Assembly: GCA_016873095.1 (NCBI GenBank)
Contig: VGYC01000041.1
Span: 1-44,458, forward strand
Direction of reading: 5' to 3'
Length of the DNA stretch: 44,458 nucleotides
DNA from: Planctomycetota bacterium
Lineage (GTDB): Bacteria; Planctomycetota; Planctomycetia; Gemmatales; Gemmataceae
The notes under the pieces were generated by a model, which was given only the letters and a program-made list of their open reading frames with translations, had not been told where the DNA came from and did not search any database. This document shows, in pieces, positions 8,782 to 17,631 of the stretch. Each line of letters starts with the position of its first letter. Position 1 is the stretch's first letter. The position numbers were made by a program, and so were the translations under genes.

Positions 8782-9639
8782 ATGGCGGAAGAAGTCATCG
8801 GCGGGTATCGGCTGGTGAACTTGATGATGACAGGGCAATCGAGCCAGGTCTGGGAGGTGGTCGAGCTTTCCAGCCATCGACATTTCGCGATGAAGCTGCT
8901 CTTGCCCGAGAAGGTGCGCGACATGGAGCAGCGCCGCATGCTCCTGCACGAGGCCAAGGTCGGCAAGCAGCTGGCCCATCCCAACGTCATCAAGATCGTG
9001 CAGGTCAGCACCGAGGCCGCAAACCCTTACTTCGTGATGGAGTTCTTCCCAGCGGGCAGCTTGAAGCTGCGCATCGTCCGCAAGCAACATGAATTCATCA
9101 AGGAAAAGGCCCACGACATCTTAAAACAAGCGGCCACGGCATTCGCCTACATGAACAGCAGCGGCTGGGTGCACCGTGACGTGAAGCCGGACAACATTCT
9201 CGTCAACGCCGCCGGCGATGTGCGGATCATCGACTTTGCCCTGGCGCAGCGCATTCAAAAGCCATCGTTCTTCTCGCGCTTTTTCAAGAAGAAGGGGCTG
9301 ACACAGGGAACGCGCAGTTACATGTCTCCGGAGCAGATTCGTGGCGAACCTCTGGACGGCCGGGCCGACCTTTACAGTTTCGGCATCAGCATGTACGAGA
9401 TCGTTACCGGCCGGCCGCCGTTTCGGGCCGGCAGCAACCAGGAGTTGCTGCTCAAGCACATCACCGAGAAGCCGCCATCGCCGCAGGCATACAACAAGGA
9501 CTTGACCGACGAGTTTTGCGAACTCGTCCTGCACACGCTTGCCAAGAAACGCGACGAGCGGCCGCGCGACTTTCATCAAGTGCTCATGAAGCTCAAGACG
9601 ATCCGCATCTTCAAATCGGCCGAGGCAAAAGCGGAGTAG
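8782..9639 (+). CDS. Divergent serine/threonine protein kinase
   Basis: The 285-residue, soluble, single-domain protein has the Hanks-type kinase layout. Present: the ATP-binding Lys (FAMK, K38), the catalytic loop HRDVKPDN (H131, D133), SYMSPEQI in place of APE, and the DLYSFGISMYE helix. Unusual: the glycine-rich loop is replaced by MMTGQSSQVWEV, with only one Gly, and the metal-binding DFG is DFA (D151-F152-A153). The Lys, catalytic Asp, Asn and metal-binding Asp all remain, so activity is possible but not assured. Planctomycete kinases usually carry a transmembrane helix and sensor domain; neither is present here. It lies 51 bases after the FNR-like gene and may be co-transcribed with it. 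Confidence 0.88.
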   Translation: MAEEVIGGYRLVNLMMTGQSSQVWEVVELSSHRHFAMKLLLPEKVRDMEQRRMLLHEAKVGKQLAHPNVIKIVQVSTEAANPYFVMEFFPAGSLKLRIVRKQHEFIKEKAHDILKQAATAFAYMNSSGWVHRDVKPDNILVNAAGDVRIIDFALAQRIQKPSFFSRFFKKKGLTQGTRSYMSPEQIRGEPLDGRADLYSFGISMYEIVTGRPPFRAGSNQELLLKHITEKPPSPQAYNKDLTDEFCELVLHTLAKKRDERPRDFHQVLMKLKTIRIFKSAEAKAE

Positions 9640-9689
9640 TCCGAGCGGCATGCAGCGCCCGTTTTCGCGCTGCCACGTTGCCGTATATC

Positions 9690-9698
9690 TGCTACACT
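9690..9698 (+). promoter_or_regulatory. Possible extended -10 promoter of accA
   Basis: TGCTACACT is an extended -10 (TGN plus TACACT) in the 138-base gap before accA. No convincing -35 element sits 16-18 bases upstream. The start codon is about 80 bases away. Confidence 0.3.
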
Positions 9699-9777
9699 GC
9701 TGGTTTGCTGCAGTTGGTCGGCGGTTCCGCGCTCCGCGCGAATCCGCAAGCGGTCGAACTTACCGAGGAGTTTGTCG

Positions 9778-10746
9778 ATGCCGTCCGGCTTGCCGTTCGA
9801 GCGCGAGATCGACGAGATGGAAGAGTTGCTCGCCAAGATGGAAAGTGGCACCGGCAACGGCCAAGTCACGGCCAGCGAGGAAGTCCGTCGCATGCGCCGC
9901 GAACTGGCCAATCTTATCCGCAAGGTGTATGGCAATCTCCGCTCCTGGGACACGGTGCTCGTCTCGCGTCACAAGAACCGCCCGCAAACTCTCGACTACA
10001 TCGACATGATCTTCGACGATTTCGTCGAACTGCACGGTGACCGGGCCATTGGCGATGACCGGGCCATGCGTACGGGCTTCGCGCGGCTCGCGGATTTTCG
10101 CGTGATGCTGGTCGGCCACCAGAAGGGCCACACGCTCAAGGAACGCAACGAGTGCCTGTACGGCTGTGCCCATCCGGAGGGCTACCGCAAGGCACTGAAC
10201 AAAATGCGCCTGGCCGCCAAGTTTCGCATTCCGATCATTTGCCTGATCGACACCCCCGGAGCGTATCCGGGCATCGGTGCTGAGGAGCGCGGCCAGGCTC
10301 AACTCATCGCCACCAACCTCCTGGAGATGTCCCGACTGGCCACGCCGATCATCTGCGTCGTCATCGGGGAAGGGGGGAGCGGTGGCGCCCTGGGCATCGG
10401 TATCGGCGACAGGGTCGCAATGCTGGAGCATGCCTACTACTCAGTCATCAGCCCTGAGGGTTGCGCCGGCATCCTGTGGAAAGTCGCCACGGAAGAAACC
10501 AAGCCGATGGCCGCCGAAGCCCTGAAACTAACCGCCCGGGACCTATTTCGCCTGCGCGTCATCGACGCCATCATTCCCGAGCCTCTTGGCGGCGCTCATC
10601 GCGATCCGCGTGGCATGGGAAGCATCCTGAAAGACTACCTGCTCCGCTATCTGCGCGAGCTGCGTGACCTTTCCGTTGCAGAACTTCTGGACCAACGCTA
10701 CCAGAAGTTTCGGGCAATGGGCGTATTCGTGGAACAGGTGATTTAG
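9778..10746 (+). CDS. accA: Acetyl-CoA carboxylase carboxyltransferase subunit alpha
   Basis: The protein has 322 residues, close to the 319 of E. coli AccA. With AccD it transfers the carboxyl group from carboxybiotin to acetyl-CoA, giving malonyl-CoA for fatty-acid synthesis in the cytoplasm. Family hallmarks: the helical N-terminus (FEREIDEMEELLAKM), FDDFVELHGDR, GCAHPEGYRKALNKMRLA, CLIDTPGAYPG, and the oxyanion-hole stretch GEGGSGGALGIGIGDRV followed by YYSVISPEGCAGILWK. The ATG at 9778 has GAGGAG 8 bases upstream; a TTG two codons earlier is less likely. accD is not in the window, which is common because the two subunits are often unlinked. Confidence 0.97.
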   Translation: MPSGLPFEREIDEMEELLAKMESGTGNGQVTASEEVRRMRRELANLIRKVYGNLRSWDTVLVSRHKNRPQTLDYIDMIFDDFVELHGDRAIGDDRAMRTGFARLADFRVMLVGHQKGHTLKERNECLYGCAHPEGYRKALNKMRLAAKFRIPIICLIDTPGAYPGIGAEERGQAQLIATNLLEMSRLATPIICVVIGEGGSGGALGIGIGDRVAMLEHAYYSVISPEGCAGILWKVATEETKPMAAEALKLTARDLFRLRVIDAIIPEPLGGAHRDPRGMGSILKDYLLRYLRELRDLSVAELLDQRYQKFRAMGVFVEQVI

Positions 10747-10823
10747 GGCCTGGCTAGAGTCTAACGACTGGCCCCGCCTAGAGTTTCGTCAATTAAACAT
10801 AACAGTTATTATCGGACGTTGCG

Positions 10824-13800
10824 CTATGGTGTCAAAACGGCGGGCTCGCGGGCCGACCTTGCCGACGCCAGCTTTGCAAGCCCGCTGATGGCCAGGTCCC
10901 GAGCCCAGAAAGACTCGAGGTCAGCCTTGAAAAGCGCCGCCGACGAACTGTCCAGAAGGGCCAGTGCCGGCCGGAAATTACGTTCCGCTTGCTCGACAAA
11001 TCCGGATTCCATGGCCAGCATGCCGCGGACGGCCGTCAGCTTGGCTTGCCGGTGCAAACCATCCGCCACCATGAGCAGACCAAGCCCAACTTCGGCCTGG
11101 TCCGGAAACAGCTTGTAAGTGGACAAAGGCAAGGCGCCGACAGCGACGAAAACACTCAGGGGCATCTTGGAGAAGGGCCCTCCCCAGGTGGGCGCCAGGA
11201 CGCCATTCGCCAGCATCAGTGCAGCGGCCCCCTGCAATGTAAGATCCTCGCGATCGAGGACGCGCAATCGCTCCAGCGCCTGTAACTCGGCGTCGGCCAG
11301 TGCGAAATCGCCCAGGCTTGCGTGCAGTTGAATCTTGTTCCAGCGGTAGGCATCCAGAATTCGCTCATGCTCTTCGCTCATCCACAGGCGAACATACTCG
11401 GTGTTGCCGGTCAGCAGCAAGAGTTTCAACTCCAGGTCCATGCCTTCGACGCCGAAGGCTGAAACATCGGACTCCAGCAGGATGTCCAGAGCCTTGCCGA
11501 CCAGTCCGAGTCGCCCTGCCAGACTGGCGCGGTCGTAGACTTTCAGCTTGGAGGAATTGATCTCGAACCGCTGCGTCATCTGTTCGACGCTCCTGGAGAG
11601 GTTTTTGAGGATCCGTTCCGGCCGGGCCAGGCGCTTCTCCAGAGCATCAAGCCCCTCACCGGGCATGGGCCCCTGCCGGCGCACGCAGCGAAGGTACTCT
11701 TTGAGGTGCTTGAGCGCCAGGTCCTTGTAATCCATGCTGATGAAAAGATGGGCGAGGCGGTCGTGCGCAGTGACAAGGTTCGGATCCAGCCGCAGCGCGT
11801 TCTGGAAAGAGTTAACCATCTGGATAGAACGAATCCGCCCCAGGCTGGCGAGAGCATCGCTCCAGGCGCGCTCGCGCGTGGCAGTGTGCAGCCGGTAGAA
11901 TGCCTCGCCAAGCACGAGATGAGTGCCGGCTTCCGAAGGGTCGCTGGCGACGGCCCTGCGCCCGGCGCGAACTGCCAGATGCAAGGCTTCGGGAGGAGCA
12001 CTGTCCTGCCCCTTGAGAAAGAGCGTGCGGCCAAGGTCTCCTGACAAATGCAAGAAAGGCAAACCGGGTCCAGCCGCGTGCCCGAGCAGACTCGCCGACA
12101 GGCTGGACCGCCAAACCGTCACGTTGCGTGCCTGCCGGGCTGGCGTGGCAGCGTCAAAGGCAGCCACCGCCAGCACCGCTTCGCGCAAGTCGACAGTGCG
12201 GAATGGTCGGCGCTTCCAGAATGCCTCCCACCAGCGAAAAGGTTCTGGGCCTCGTTCAGGGCCGGCAGCGGGAGCGGGCCGCGCCTCGCGCGGGTCATAG
12301 GCAAATTTCGCCAACGTCCGATCCAGTTCGGCAGGATCCGGATTGGCCCCCTTCCCAAGCTGCGGGTCGCGCCAGCCGAACACGGCAGCCCCGCCACCCA
12401 AGTACAGCAGCGGCCATTCGCCCGGCATCCTCAGCAGATGGGCAACGACCCGCTCCACCTCTGCGAGGTTGTTTGAATAAGCCACAACGTAGCCGATTTC
12501 GCGCTTTCGCAAGATTTCGCGCCAGTCCGTCTTCTCGGAGTCAGGACGCGCCAAAAGTCCGGCACGAACGGCAACAAACTCGCTGGCCTCACGCGGCGAG
12601 ACTCGTAGCTGAGAACTCAAGAAGCTTTTTTCCTCCGTGCACCACCAGGCCAGCTGGTTGGCCGCCTCGGGCGCCAGGTGGAAGCTGTTGCGTGGCATGT
12701 GCCCCTGCCTTCGCCATTGCGCCAGCCTGCTGGCCAGTCGCTCCATGCCCGGGTCGGCATCAACATACCAGCCGCGCGGCTCGAGAACGCTACTCTGAAA
12801 CAAGCCAATCCAGGCCCCAGCCATGAGCGCCAATCCTGCCAGCACCAGACCACCACGAGCCAGTGCTGCTCCACGAATCGGCAACCTCGGTCGTTCGGCA
12901 ATCCACGCGCTTACTTGCCAGGAAAAGCTCACGCATGCTGTCATGGCGAAGAATGGAATCACCTGCGACTGAAAGAGGCTCAACAGCAGAAACACACCCC
13001 AGATGATTGCCCTGCTCGCTCGTTCCCGCCAGCTCTCGCCGGCGAGCGTGAAAGACCACAGGCTGAGCCCGACAAGAAGCCAGAATGCCACGCCGGGCCC
13101 CGTGAAGAACAACTGCCGGGAAAAATAGATTTCACGCCAGGGAGCGAGGATCTCCATCTCGAGCATCGGATCCGCTCGGAGCTGCCCGGCCACACCGGAT
13201 ATTGCCCACTCACCGCCGGGTCGAAATACCGCGGCGAGATTCGGATTCAACAAGCAGGCGCCCGCGCTGAAAAGGATCAGGAGGGCCAGTGTAGTCGGCC
13301 GCGCGGCACCATGCGTCTCGTGGCTGGCGCGTCCCCTGCTGAAACCGTTTTGCGGCAACTGGCCGAGGCAGAAGCAGATCAGCAGCAACAATCCCAGTAC
13401 GAACCAGCCATCGATATGGACCCAGAGCGTGAACAGTATCGCCAGTGCAATCAAGGTTCGCCTCGACGCCCCGCCCCGTTCAACCCGTTGCAAAACCAGC
13501 AGGAGAATCGCGAACAACAGGTAGGATGCGAAAACCGGTTTCAGCGCCAGCCACGGACCGATGGCAACCAATCCCAGCACGGTCGCTGCTGCAGGCACCC
13601 AGTACGCGGTTGTACCGTTCCTTCTGCCGGCTGCCATCAAGGTTAGACCAATGAGCGTCGCCAAGCCGGCCTTCAGGACCATAAGAGTGGTCGCGCCAAG
13701 TAGTTTGAAGCTGCCGTAAAGGAGTACATCGTAGAGCCAGCCGTTGGCGATCGACGGCGCGTCCGTCAGGTAGGTGAAGCTGGTTCCGCCCGTGTGCACG

Positions 13801-13976
13801 AGGTCGCGCCCCGCGGCGAGATGCAACCAGAAATCGCTGTTGCGCACCGGAACAGATGCAAGCAGAAATGCGACAATGGCGACGAGAAGAACAGCAACGA
13901 GACCGCGCGTGGCCGTCGGAGGTGCCTGCTCGCCATCAACTGCGAAATTGCCCTGAGTTGCAGGTTCGACTGTCAT
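10824..13976 (-). CDS. Large polytopic membrane protein with C-terminal TPR region
   Basis: The 1050-residue protein starts with about ten transmembrane helices (roughly residues 24-430). Right after the first helix comes SDFWLHLAAGRDLVHTG, then NGWLYDVLLY; this arrangement resembles GT-C-like or polysaccharide-processing membrane proteins in planctomycetes. A soluble half follows, with helical TPR-like repeats (for example SFQNALRLDPNLVTAHDRLAHLFISM). I see no definite catalytic motif, so enzyme activity is only a possibility. The frame is open to 14075, but the ATG at 13976 gives a short cytoplasmic N-terminus before the first helix. It converges on accA and is divergent from the DUF1559 gene. 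Confidence 0.82.
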   Translation of the reverse strand: MTVEPATQGNFAVDGEQAPPTATRGLVAVLLVAIVAFLLASVPVRNSDFWLHLAAGRDLVHTGGTSFTYLTDAPSIANGWLYDVLLYGSFKLLGATTLMVLKAGLATLIGLTLMAAGRRNGTTAYWVPAAATVLGLVAIGPWLALKPVFASYLLFAILLLVLQRVERGGASRRTLIALAILFTLWVHIDGWFVLGLLLLICFCLGQLPQNGFSRGRASHETHGAARPTTLALLILFSAGACLLNPNLAAVFRPGGEWAISGVAGQLRADPMLEMEILAPWREIYFSRQLFFTGPGVAFWLLVGLSLWSFTLAGESWRERASRAIIWGVFLLLSLFQSQVIPFFAMTACVSFSWQVSAWIAERPRLPIRGAALARGGLVLAGLALMAGAWIGLFQSSVLEPRGWYVDADPGMERLASRLAQWRRQGHMPRNSFHLAPEAANQLAWWCTEEKSFLSSQLRVSPREASEFVAVRAGLLARPDSEKTDWREILRKREIGYVVAYSNNLAEVERVVAHLLRMPGEWPLLYLGGGAAVFGWRDPQLGKGANPDPAELDRTLAKFAYDPREARPAPAAGPERGPEPFRWWEAFWKRRPFRTVDLREAVLAVAAFDAATPARQARNVTVWRSSLSASLLGHAAGPGLPFLHLSGDLGRTLFLKGQDSAPPEALHLAVRAGRRAVASDPSEAGTHLVLGEAFYRLHTATRERAWSDALASLGRIRSIQMVNSFQNALRLDPNLVTAHDRLAHLFISMDYKDLALKHLKEYLRCVRRQGPMPGEGLDALEKRLARPERILKNLSRSVEQMTQRFEINSSKLKVYDRASLAGRLGLVGKALDILLESDVSAFGVEGMDLELKLLLLTGNTEYVRLWMSEEHERILDAYRWNKIQLHASLGDFALADAELQALERLRVLDREDLTLQGAAALMLANGVLAPTWGGPFSKMPLSVFVAVGALPLSTYKLFPDQAEVGLGLLMVADGLHRQAKLTAVRGMLAMESGFVEQAERNFRPALALLDSSSAALFKADLESFWARDLAISGLAKLASARSAREPAVLTP

Positions 13977-14032
13977 GGGAGAGCCCTTGGGGAATCGTAG
14001 CAGCCCACCGGTAAGATTTCCATTTTTTTTCC

Positions 14033-14062
14033 TTGACACAACTACACGGTAGCGCCCAGAAT
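14033..14062 (+). promoter_or_regulatory. Sigma-70-type promoter of the DUF1559 gene
   Basis: A perfect -35 hexamer TTGACA (14033-14038) is followed after 18 bases by CAGAAT (14057-14062), one base off the TAGAAT used elsewhere here. It lies in the only AT-rich stretch between the divergent genes. The predicted transcript has a leader of about 100 bases before the ATG at 14172. Confidence 0.55.
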
Positions 14063-14171
14063 TATTAAAGTCCAATGAAGCTCTTTATCCAATTGGTAGT
14101 TCTTTCTGCCCCTCAAGGTATGGGGTGGAGCGGGACTTATTCTTTTTCTCTCTTTGGCAAAGGAGCGGGAC

Positions 14172-15215
14172 ATGCGGTACAACTTCTTGAAGAAGTGCTG
14201 GCGAGGATTCACGCTCATCGAGTTGCTCGTAGTCATCGCCATCATCGCCATCTTGATTGCACTGCTCGTGCCGGCGGTGCAGAAAGTTCGCGAGGCGGCT
14301 GCACGGGCGCAATCGCAGAACAACCTGAAGCAGATCAGCCTGGCATGCCACAACGCCAACGACGCCTACAAGAAGCTGCCCCCTTCTGACGGTTTTTTCA
14401 CCGTCACTTGGGCACAGGCCGGCTCCGGCAGCTGGGGCTCTGACAATTCCGCCTGGACGCAGCCTCCTTCGCCGCGTGGACCAATCTTCTATCACTTGCT
14501 CCCGTACATCGAGCAGAACACGATCTACAAGACAGCCACGGACGCCACGAACTGGACCGTATCCAGCTTTCCGGTTTCGACGTACATCGCCCCTGGCGAC
14601 CCGACGGCTCCAACGAATGGCCTGTTCAACACGTGGGCGACGAACAGCCCGATAACGAATTCAAACGCCTGGGGCGGTTCTGGTGGCGGCGCCTTGAGCT
14701 ACGCCGCCAACAACCTGGTTTTCAATGGCCCGCCGACCTCGCAAAATGGCGGCACGACACAGGCAGTGGCTAACTGGAGTGCTCAGTCGAGCGCGAGCAT
14801 TCCCCGCACGTTGCGCGACGGCACCTCCCACACCATTCTGTTCGCGGAGCGCTACGCGCAATGCAACGATCCCGCCAACCAGAACTTCTACATGGCGCAC
14901 AACTGGAATGCTTACGAGGATTCGCAAGTCGGCACGACACTCAATCCCTGGGGCGGAGGCAGTTCGTGGATGGTCGCCTACGATAACCCGGCGAACGGCT
15001 GGGATGCCGCGAACGGCTACCAGGGCGCCTTGCCGCAGTTCCAGCCGACGGACGCCCAGTGTGTGTGCTACAACCTGCAGGCGTACGCCAGCAGCGGGTT
15101 GCAGGTGGTCATGGGTGACGGCAGCGTCCGCACCGTATCTCCAACCATCACGCTCACCACCTGGAAGTATGCCAACCATCCCGCCGATGGTCAGCAACTT
15201 GGTAGCGACTGGTAG
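14172..15215 (+). CDS. DUF1559 (SBP_bac_10) pseudopilin-like protein
   Basis: The 347-residue protein opens with a type IV prepilin-like leader: a short basic segment, then [21 protein letters not shown], with cleavage expected after the Gly and methylation of the new N-terminal Phe. The body is the large DUF1559 domain found almost only in Planctomycetes and relatives, which occurs in many paralogues per genome. The C-terminus has the typical [12 protein letters not shown] stretch (H-X9-DG type). The role is unproven; a pseudopilus or surface structure is the usual guess. The ATG at 14172 has AGGAG 7 bases upstream; the in-frame TTG at 14154 is rejected. A lipoprotein gene follows, a typical arrangement for this family. 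Confidence 0.93.
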   Translation: MRYNFLKKCWRGFTLIELLVVIAIIAILIALLVPAVQKVREAAARAQSQNNLKQISLACHNANDAYKKLPPSDGFFTVTWAQAGSGSWGSDNSAWTQPPSPRGPIFYHLLPYIEQNTIYKTATDATNWTVSSFPVSTYIAPGDPTAPTNGLFNTWATNSPITNSNAWGGSGGGALSYAANNLVFNGPPTSQNGGTTQAVANWSAQSSASIPRTLRDGTSHTILFAERYAQCNDPANQNFYMAHNWNAYEDSQVGTTLNPWGGGSSWMVAYDNPANGWDAANGYQGALPQFQPTDAQCVCYNLQAYASSGLQVVMGDGSVRTVSPTITLTTWKYANHPADGQQLGSDW

Positions 15216-15261
15216 CGCCTGATAGCTGTCCCCAACAAGTCATGTTCATTCCGGCAAGATT

Positions 15262-15283
15262 GAGGGGCTTCCGGCCCCTCTTT
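15262..15283 (+). terminator. Hairpin terminator/attenuator after the DUF1559 gene
   Basis: GAGGGGC (15262-15268) pairs with GCCCCTC (15274-15280) around a five-base loop, TTCCG, and is followed by TTT. It lies between the DUF1559 stop and the lipoprotein start. The short T run suggests partial termination, which would lower expression of the downstream genes. Confidence 0.65.
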
Positions 15284-15301
15284 CATCTTGAGGGCATATC
15301 C

Positions 15302-15769
15302 ATGAGATGCGTCACTGTCGCCATGTTCATCGCCGCGCTTGCTGTAGCCGGGTGCGGCAAATCCAGTGGCTCGCTGAGCGGCAACGTTTCCTATCAGGGC
15401 AAGCCCGTGACCGGCGGCGTCATGCTCCTGGTCGATGCGAAGGGCAGGAATTTCCCGGCGTCCCTTAACGCCGATGGCACGTACAAATGCCCGGAGATTC
15501 CTCCGGGGGACTACACCGTGACCATCAACACCTCCGCCCTGAAGGGTACGGACAACCAGGAAGGAACGGCGAAGATGCTGGAAAAGCAAGGACTGGGCAA
15601 CGACGCCGGCTCGAAGCAACCCAAGGACCTGGCCAAGGTCAAGGAAATGTCTACAGGCGCCGGCAAGCTGGTGTCCATTCCCCCGAAGTACGCCAGTACG
15701 ACCACATCGACTCTCACCGTGAAGGTCGAAGGCGGCAAGCAGATTCAGGACTTTACGCTGACGGACTGA
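15302..15769 (+). CDS. Small lipoprotein with carboxypeptidase-regulatory/transthyretin-like domain
   Basis: The 155-residue protein has a lipoprotein signal (hydrophobic stretch, then LAVAGCGKSSG, Cys at about residue 18), so it should be lipid-anchored. The rest reads as one beta-sandwich: SLSGNVSYQGKPVTGGVMLL, then DGTYKCPEIPPGDYTVTINT, the pattern of carboxypeptidase-regulatory-like domains. Such lipoproteins commonly follow DUF1559 genes in Planctomycetes. The ATG at 15302 has GAGGG upstream. The next gene starts four bases after the stop codon, so the two are probably co-translated. Confidence 0.85.
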   Translation: MRCVTVAMFIAALAVAGCGKSSGSLSGNVSYQGKPVTGGVMLLVDAKGRNFPASLNADGTYKCPEIPPGDYTVTINTSALKGTDNQEGTAKMLEKQGLGNDAGSKQPKDLAKVKEMSTGAGKLVSIPPKYASTTTSTLTVKVEGGKQIQDFTLTD

Positions 15770-15773
15770 AGCA

Positions 15774-17033
15774 ATGTCCGCAAGATGGTTCAACCCGCTG
15801 TGGCGATTTGTCCGAAGCGGCTGGCGATTCCAGTGCGTCGTGGTCGCCGTGGTGGTCGTTGCCCTGGGTCTGTCAAGCTTGTTGGCCGTCTACCTCTGGA
15901 GCAACTATCACTTTCGAGAAGCGCAGAGCGCCTTCGACAACGGCCAGTTCGAGGCTGCCCGTGAACATATCCTCAACTGTCTGGCGGTCAGCGCCACAAA
16001 CACCGACGCCCACTTTCTCGCAGCGCGGATTGAAAGGCGTTCCGGGCAGTTTGAAACTGCCGAGAACCATCTGAAGACCTACAAGCGCCTGCGCGGCATC
16101 ACCGATGAGTTTCAGACGGAATGGATCCTGCTGAGGGCTCAGAGCGGTGAGTCGCCCAAGCTGGAACAGGCACTGTGGAATTGTGTTCGCAAGAACCATC
16201 CGCAGACGCTGGAAATCCTGGAAACCCTGGCTGCGTGCTTCATTCGCGAAGGCCGATATCACGCCGCGATCACTTGCCTGGATGAATGGATCAAACGTGC
16301 ACCTAACTGCGTGCTGGCGTTCGAGTGGCGTGGGCTGGCGCGCGAGAATCGGATGCAACGCGACGGCGCGGTGGAAGATTACGAGAAGGCGCTTGAACTG
16401 GACCCGGCGCAATGGCAAGTGCGTTTGCAGCTTGCCAAGCTCCTGATGGACATGGCACGCTTGCCACAGGCCGCAATCCATCTCGCGACCCTGAACAAGA
16501 CTCACGCAGGCGACCCGTCCGTGCAGATGGCCTGGGGACAGTGCCTGTTCCAGCAAGGCGAATCCGAGCACGCCCGCCGCGTGTTTTCAGAGTTGCACGC
16601 CAAGCAAGGGAATCAACAGCCGATGGTGCTCTATTATCTCGGCAAGCTGGAAGCCGATCCCACCCGGGCCGCGACATGGTTTCGGCAACTGCTGACGATT
16701 CAGCCGGCGCACCTGGAAGCGCGGTTCGCGCTGCACGCCAGTCTGCTCCAGGCCGGCCGTGGCCCGGAGGCGGCCGCGGAACTGCGCACTTATCAGGCCG
16801 CTCGCGCCGAACTGGATCAGATCAAGACGCTCTACGAGAAAATGGAACGTGAACCGAACAATCCGGACGTCTTGAGCACGTTGAGCGAGCAACTCCTCGA
16901 CAAGTTCAACAGTCCGCAGGCTGTCCACCTGCTGTACCGGGCGCTGGCTTTTGATCCCAATCATCAGCGCTCGCGCGAACTGCTCGCGAAGTATCGTCAG
17001 AAGGAAGAATCTCGTCAGCAAGAGTCGCGCTAG
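15774..17033 (+). CDS. Membrane-anchored TPR protein
   Basis: The 419-residue protein has one transmembrane helix near the N-terminus (about 22-42) and then a long array of helical repeats. TPR-like units are visible as AFDNGQFEAAREHILNCLAV, GAVEDYEKALELDPAQWQVR and HLLYRALAFDPNHQRSRELL. TPR arrays bind other proteins; the helix implies scaffold work at the membrane. It starts four bases after the lipoprotein stop, with no clear ribosome-binding site, which fits translational coupling. The partner is unknown; the DUF1559 protein and lipoprotein are the obvious candidates. Confidence 0.85.
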   Translation: MSARWFNPLWRFVRSGWRFQCVVVAVVVVALGLSSLLAVYLWSNYHFREAQSAFDNGQFEAAREHILNCLAVSATNTDAHFLAARIERRSGQFETAENHLKTYKRLRGITDEFQTEWILLRAQSGESPKLEQALWNCVRKNHPQTLEILETLAACFIREGRYHAAITCLDEWIKRAPNCVLAFEWRGLARENRMQRDGAVEDYEKALELDPAQWQVRLQLAKLLMDMARLPQAAIHLATLNKTHAGDPSVQMAWGQCLFQQGESEHARRVFSELHAKQGNQQPMVLYYLGKLEADPTRAATWFRQLLTIQPAHLEARFALHASLLQAGRGPEAAAELRTYQAARAELDQIKTLYEKMEREPNNPDVLSTLSEQLLDKFNSPQAVHLLYRALAFDPNHQRSRELLAKYRQKEESRQQESR

Positions 17034-17136
17034 CAAGAGTGGTGGCGCCAGCGTGGCCTGTCGTGTCAACTTGCCTATCATCTTTCTTACCGCTCGAAGC
17101 GTGCGGGCTTGTAACTTTGCAACGAGGACATGCGCC

Positions 17137-17631
17137 ATGGCCGACAAGGTAAAACCGATCCCCGAGGGCAGCCAATCCGTCACCCCCTATCTGTCGATCC
17201 GGGGCGCAGTCGAAGCGGTCGAGTTCTACAAGAAGGCGTTTGGCGCCGTCGAGCAGATGCGGATGCCCTCTCCGGACGGCAAGACGCTGATGCACGCCGA
17301 ATTGAAGATCGGCGACTCGCAGCTCTATCTGGCCGACGAGTTCCCCGGCATGGAAGTATCCTCTCCGGCGGGCCTCAAGGGAACGACCGTATCGATCCAT
17401 CTTTACGTCGACGAAGTGGATGCCGTGTTCGCCAAGGCGGTCGCGGCCGGGGCCACGGTGAAGATGCCGCTCATGAATATGTTCTGGGGAGATCGCTTCG
17501 GCAAGCTGCTCGACCCGTTCGGCCATAGCTGGGCGCTGGCCCAGCACATCGAGGACGTGCCGCCGGAAGAAATGGACCGGAGGGCCGAGGAATTCCGCAA
17601 GCAGTGGGCCGAAGGCAAGGGCCACGCATGA
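17137..17631 (+). CDS. VOC (glyoxalase/PhnB-like) family protein
   Basis: The 164-residue protein has the vicinal-oxygen-chelate fold of the PhnB-like subgroup: TPYLSIRGAVEAVEFYKKAFGA, then MHAELKIGDSQLYLADE, then HLYVDEVDAVFAKAVAAGATV and WGDRFGKLLDPFGHSWALAQH. Family members are metal-dependent dioxygenases, isomerases or resistance proteins; the substrate cannot be read from sequence. The frame is open well upstream, but the ATG at 17137 has GAGG in the right place and starts the protein just before the domain. The stop overlaps the start of the next gene (ATGA), so the two are translationally coupled. Confidence 0.88.
   Translation: MADKVKPIPEGSQSVTPYLSIRGAVEAVEFYKKAFGAVEQMRMPSPDGKTLMHAELKIGDSQLYLADEFPGMEVSSPAGLKGTTVSIHLYVDEVDAVFAKAVAAGATVKMPLMNMFWGDRFGKLLDPFGHSWALAQHIEDVPPEEMDRRAEEFRKQWAEGKGHA

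Noticed and set aside
7351-9114. Long open frame antisense to the isomerase, reductase and kinase genes.
   Set aside because: It spans three well-supported plus-strand genes and has no recognisable domain.
10793-10815. AT-rich stretch with an ATAACAGTTAT palindrome, resembling a metal-regulator box.
   Set aside because: It lies between the ends of two convergent genes, where no promoter is expected, and the match to a Zur-type box is weak.
13963-13990. GGTTCGAC stretch resembling a tRNA T-arm.
   Set aside because: No matching acceptor, D or anticodon arms surround it, and it lies in the start region of a coding sequence.
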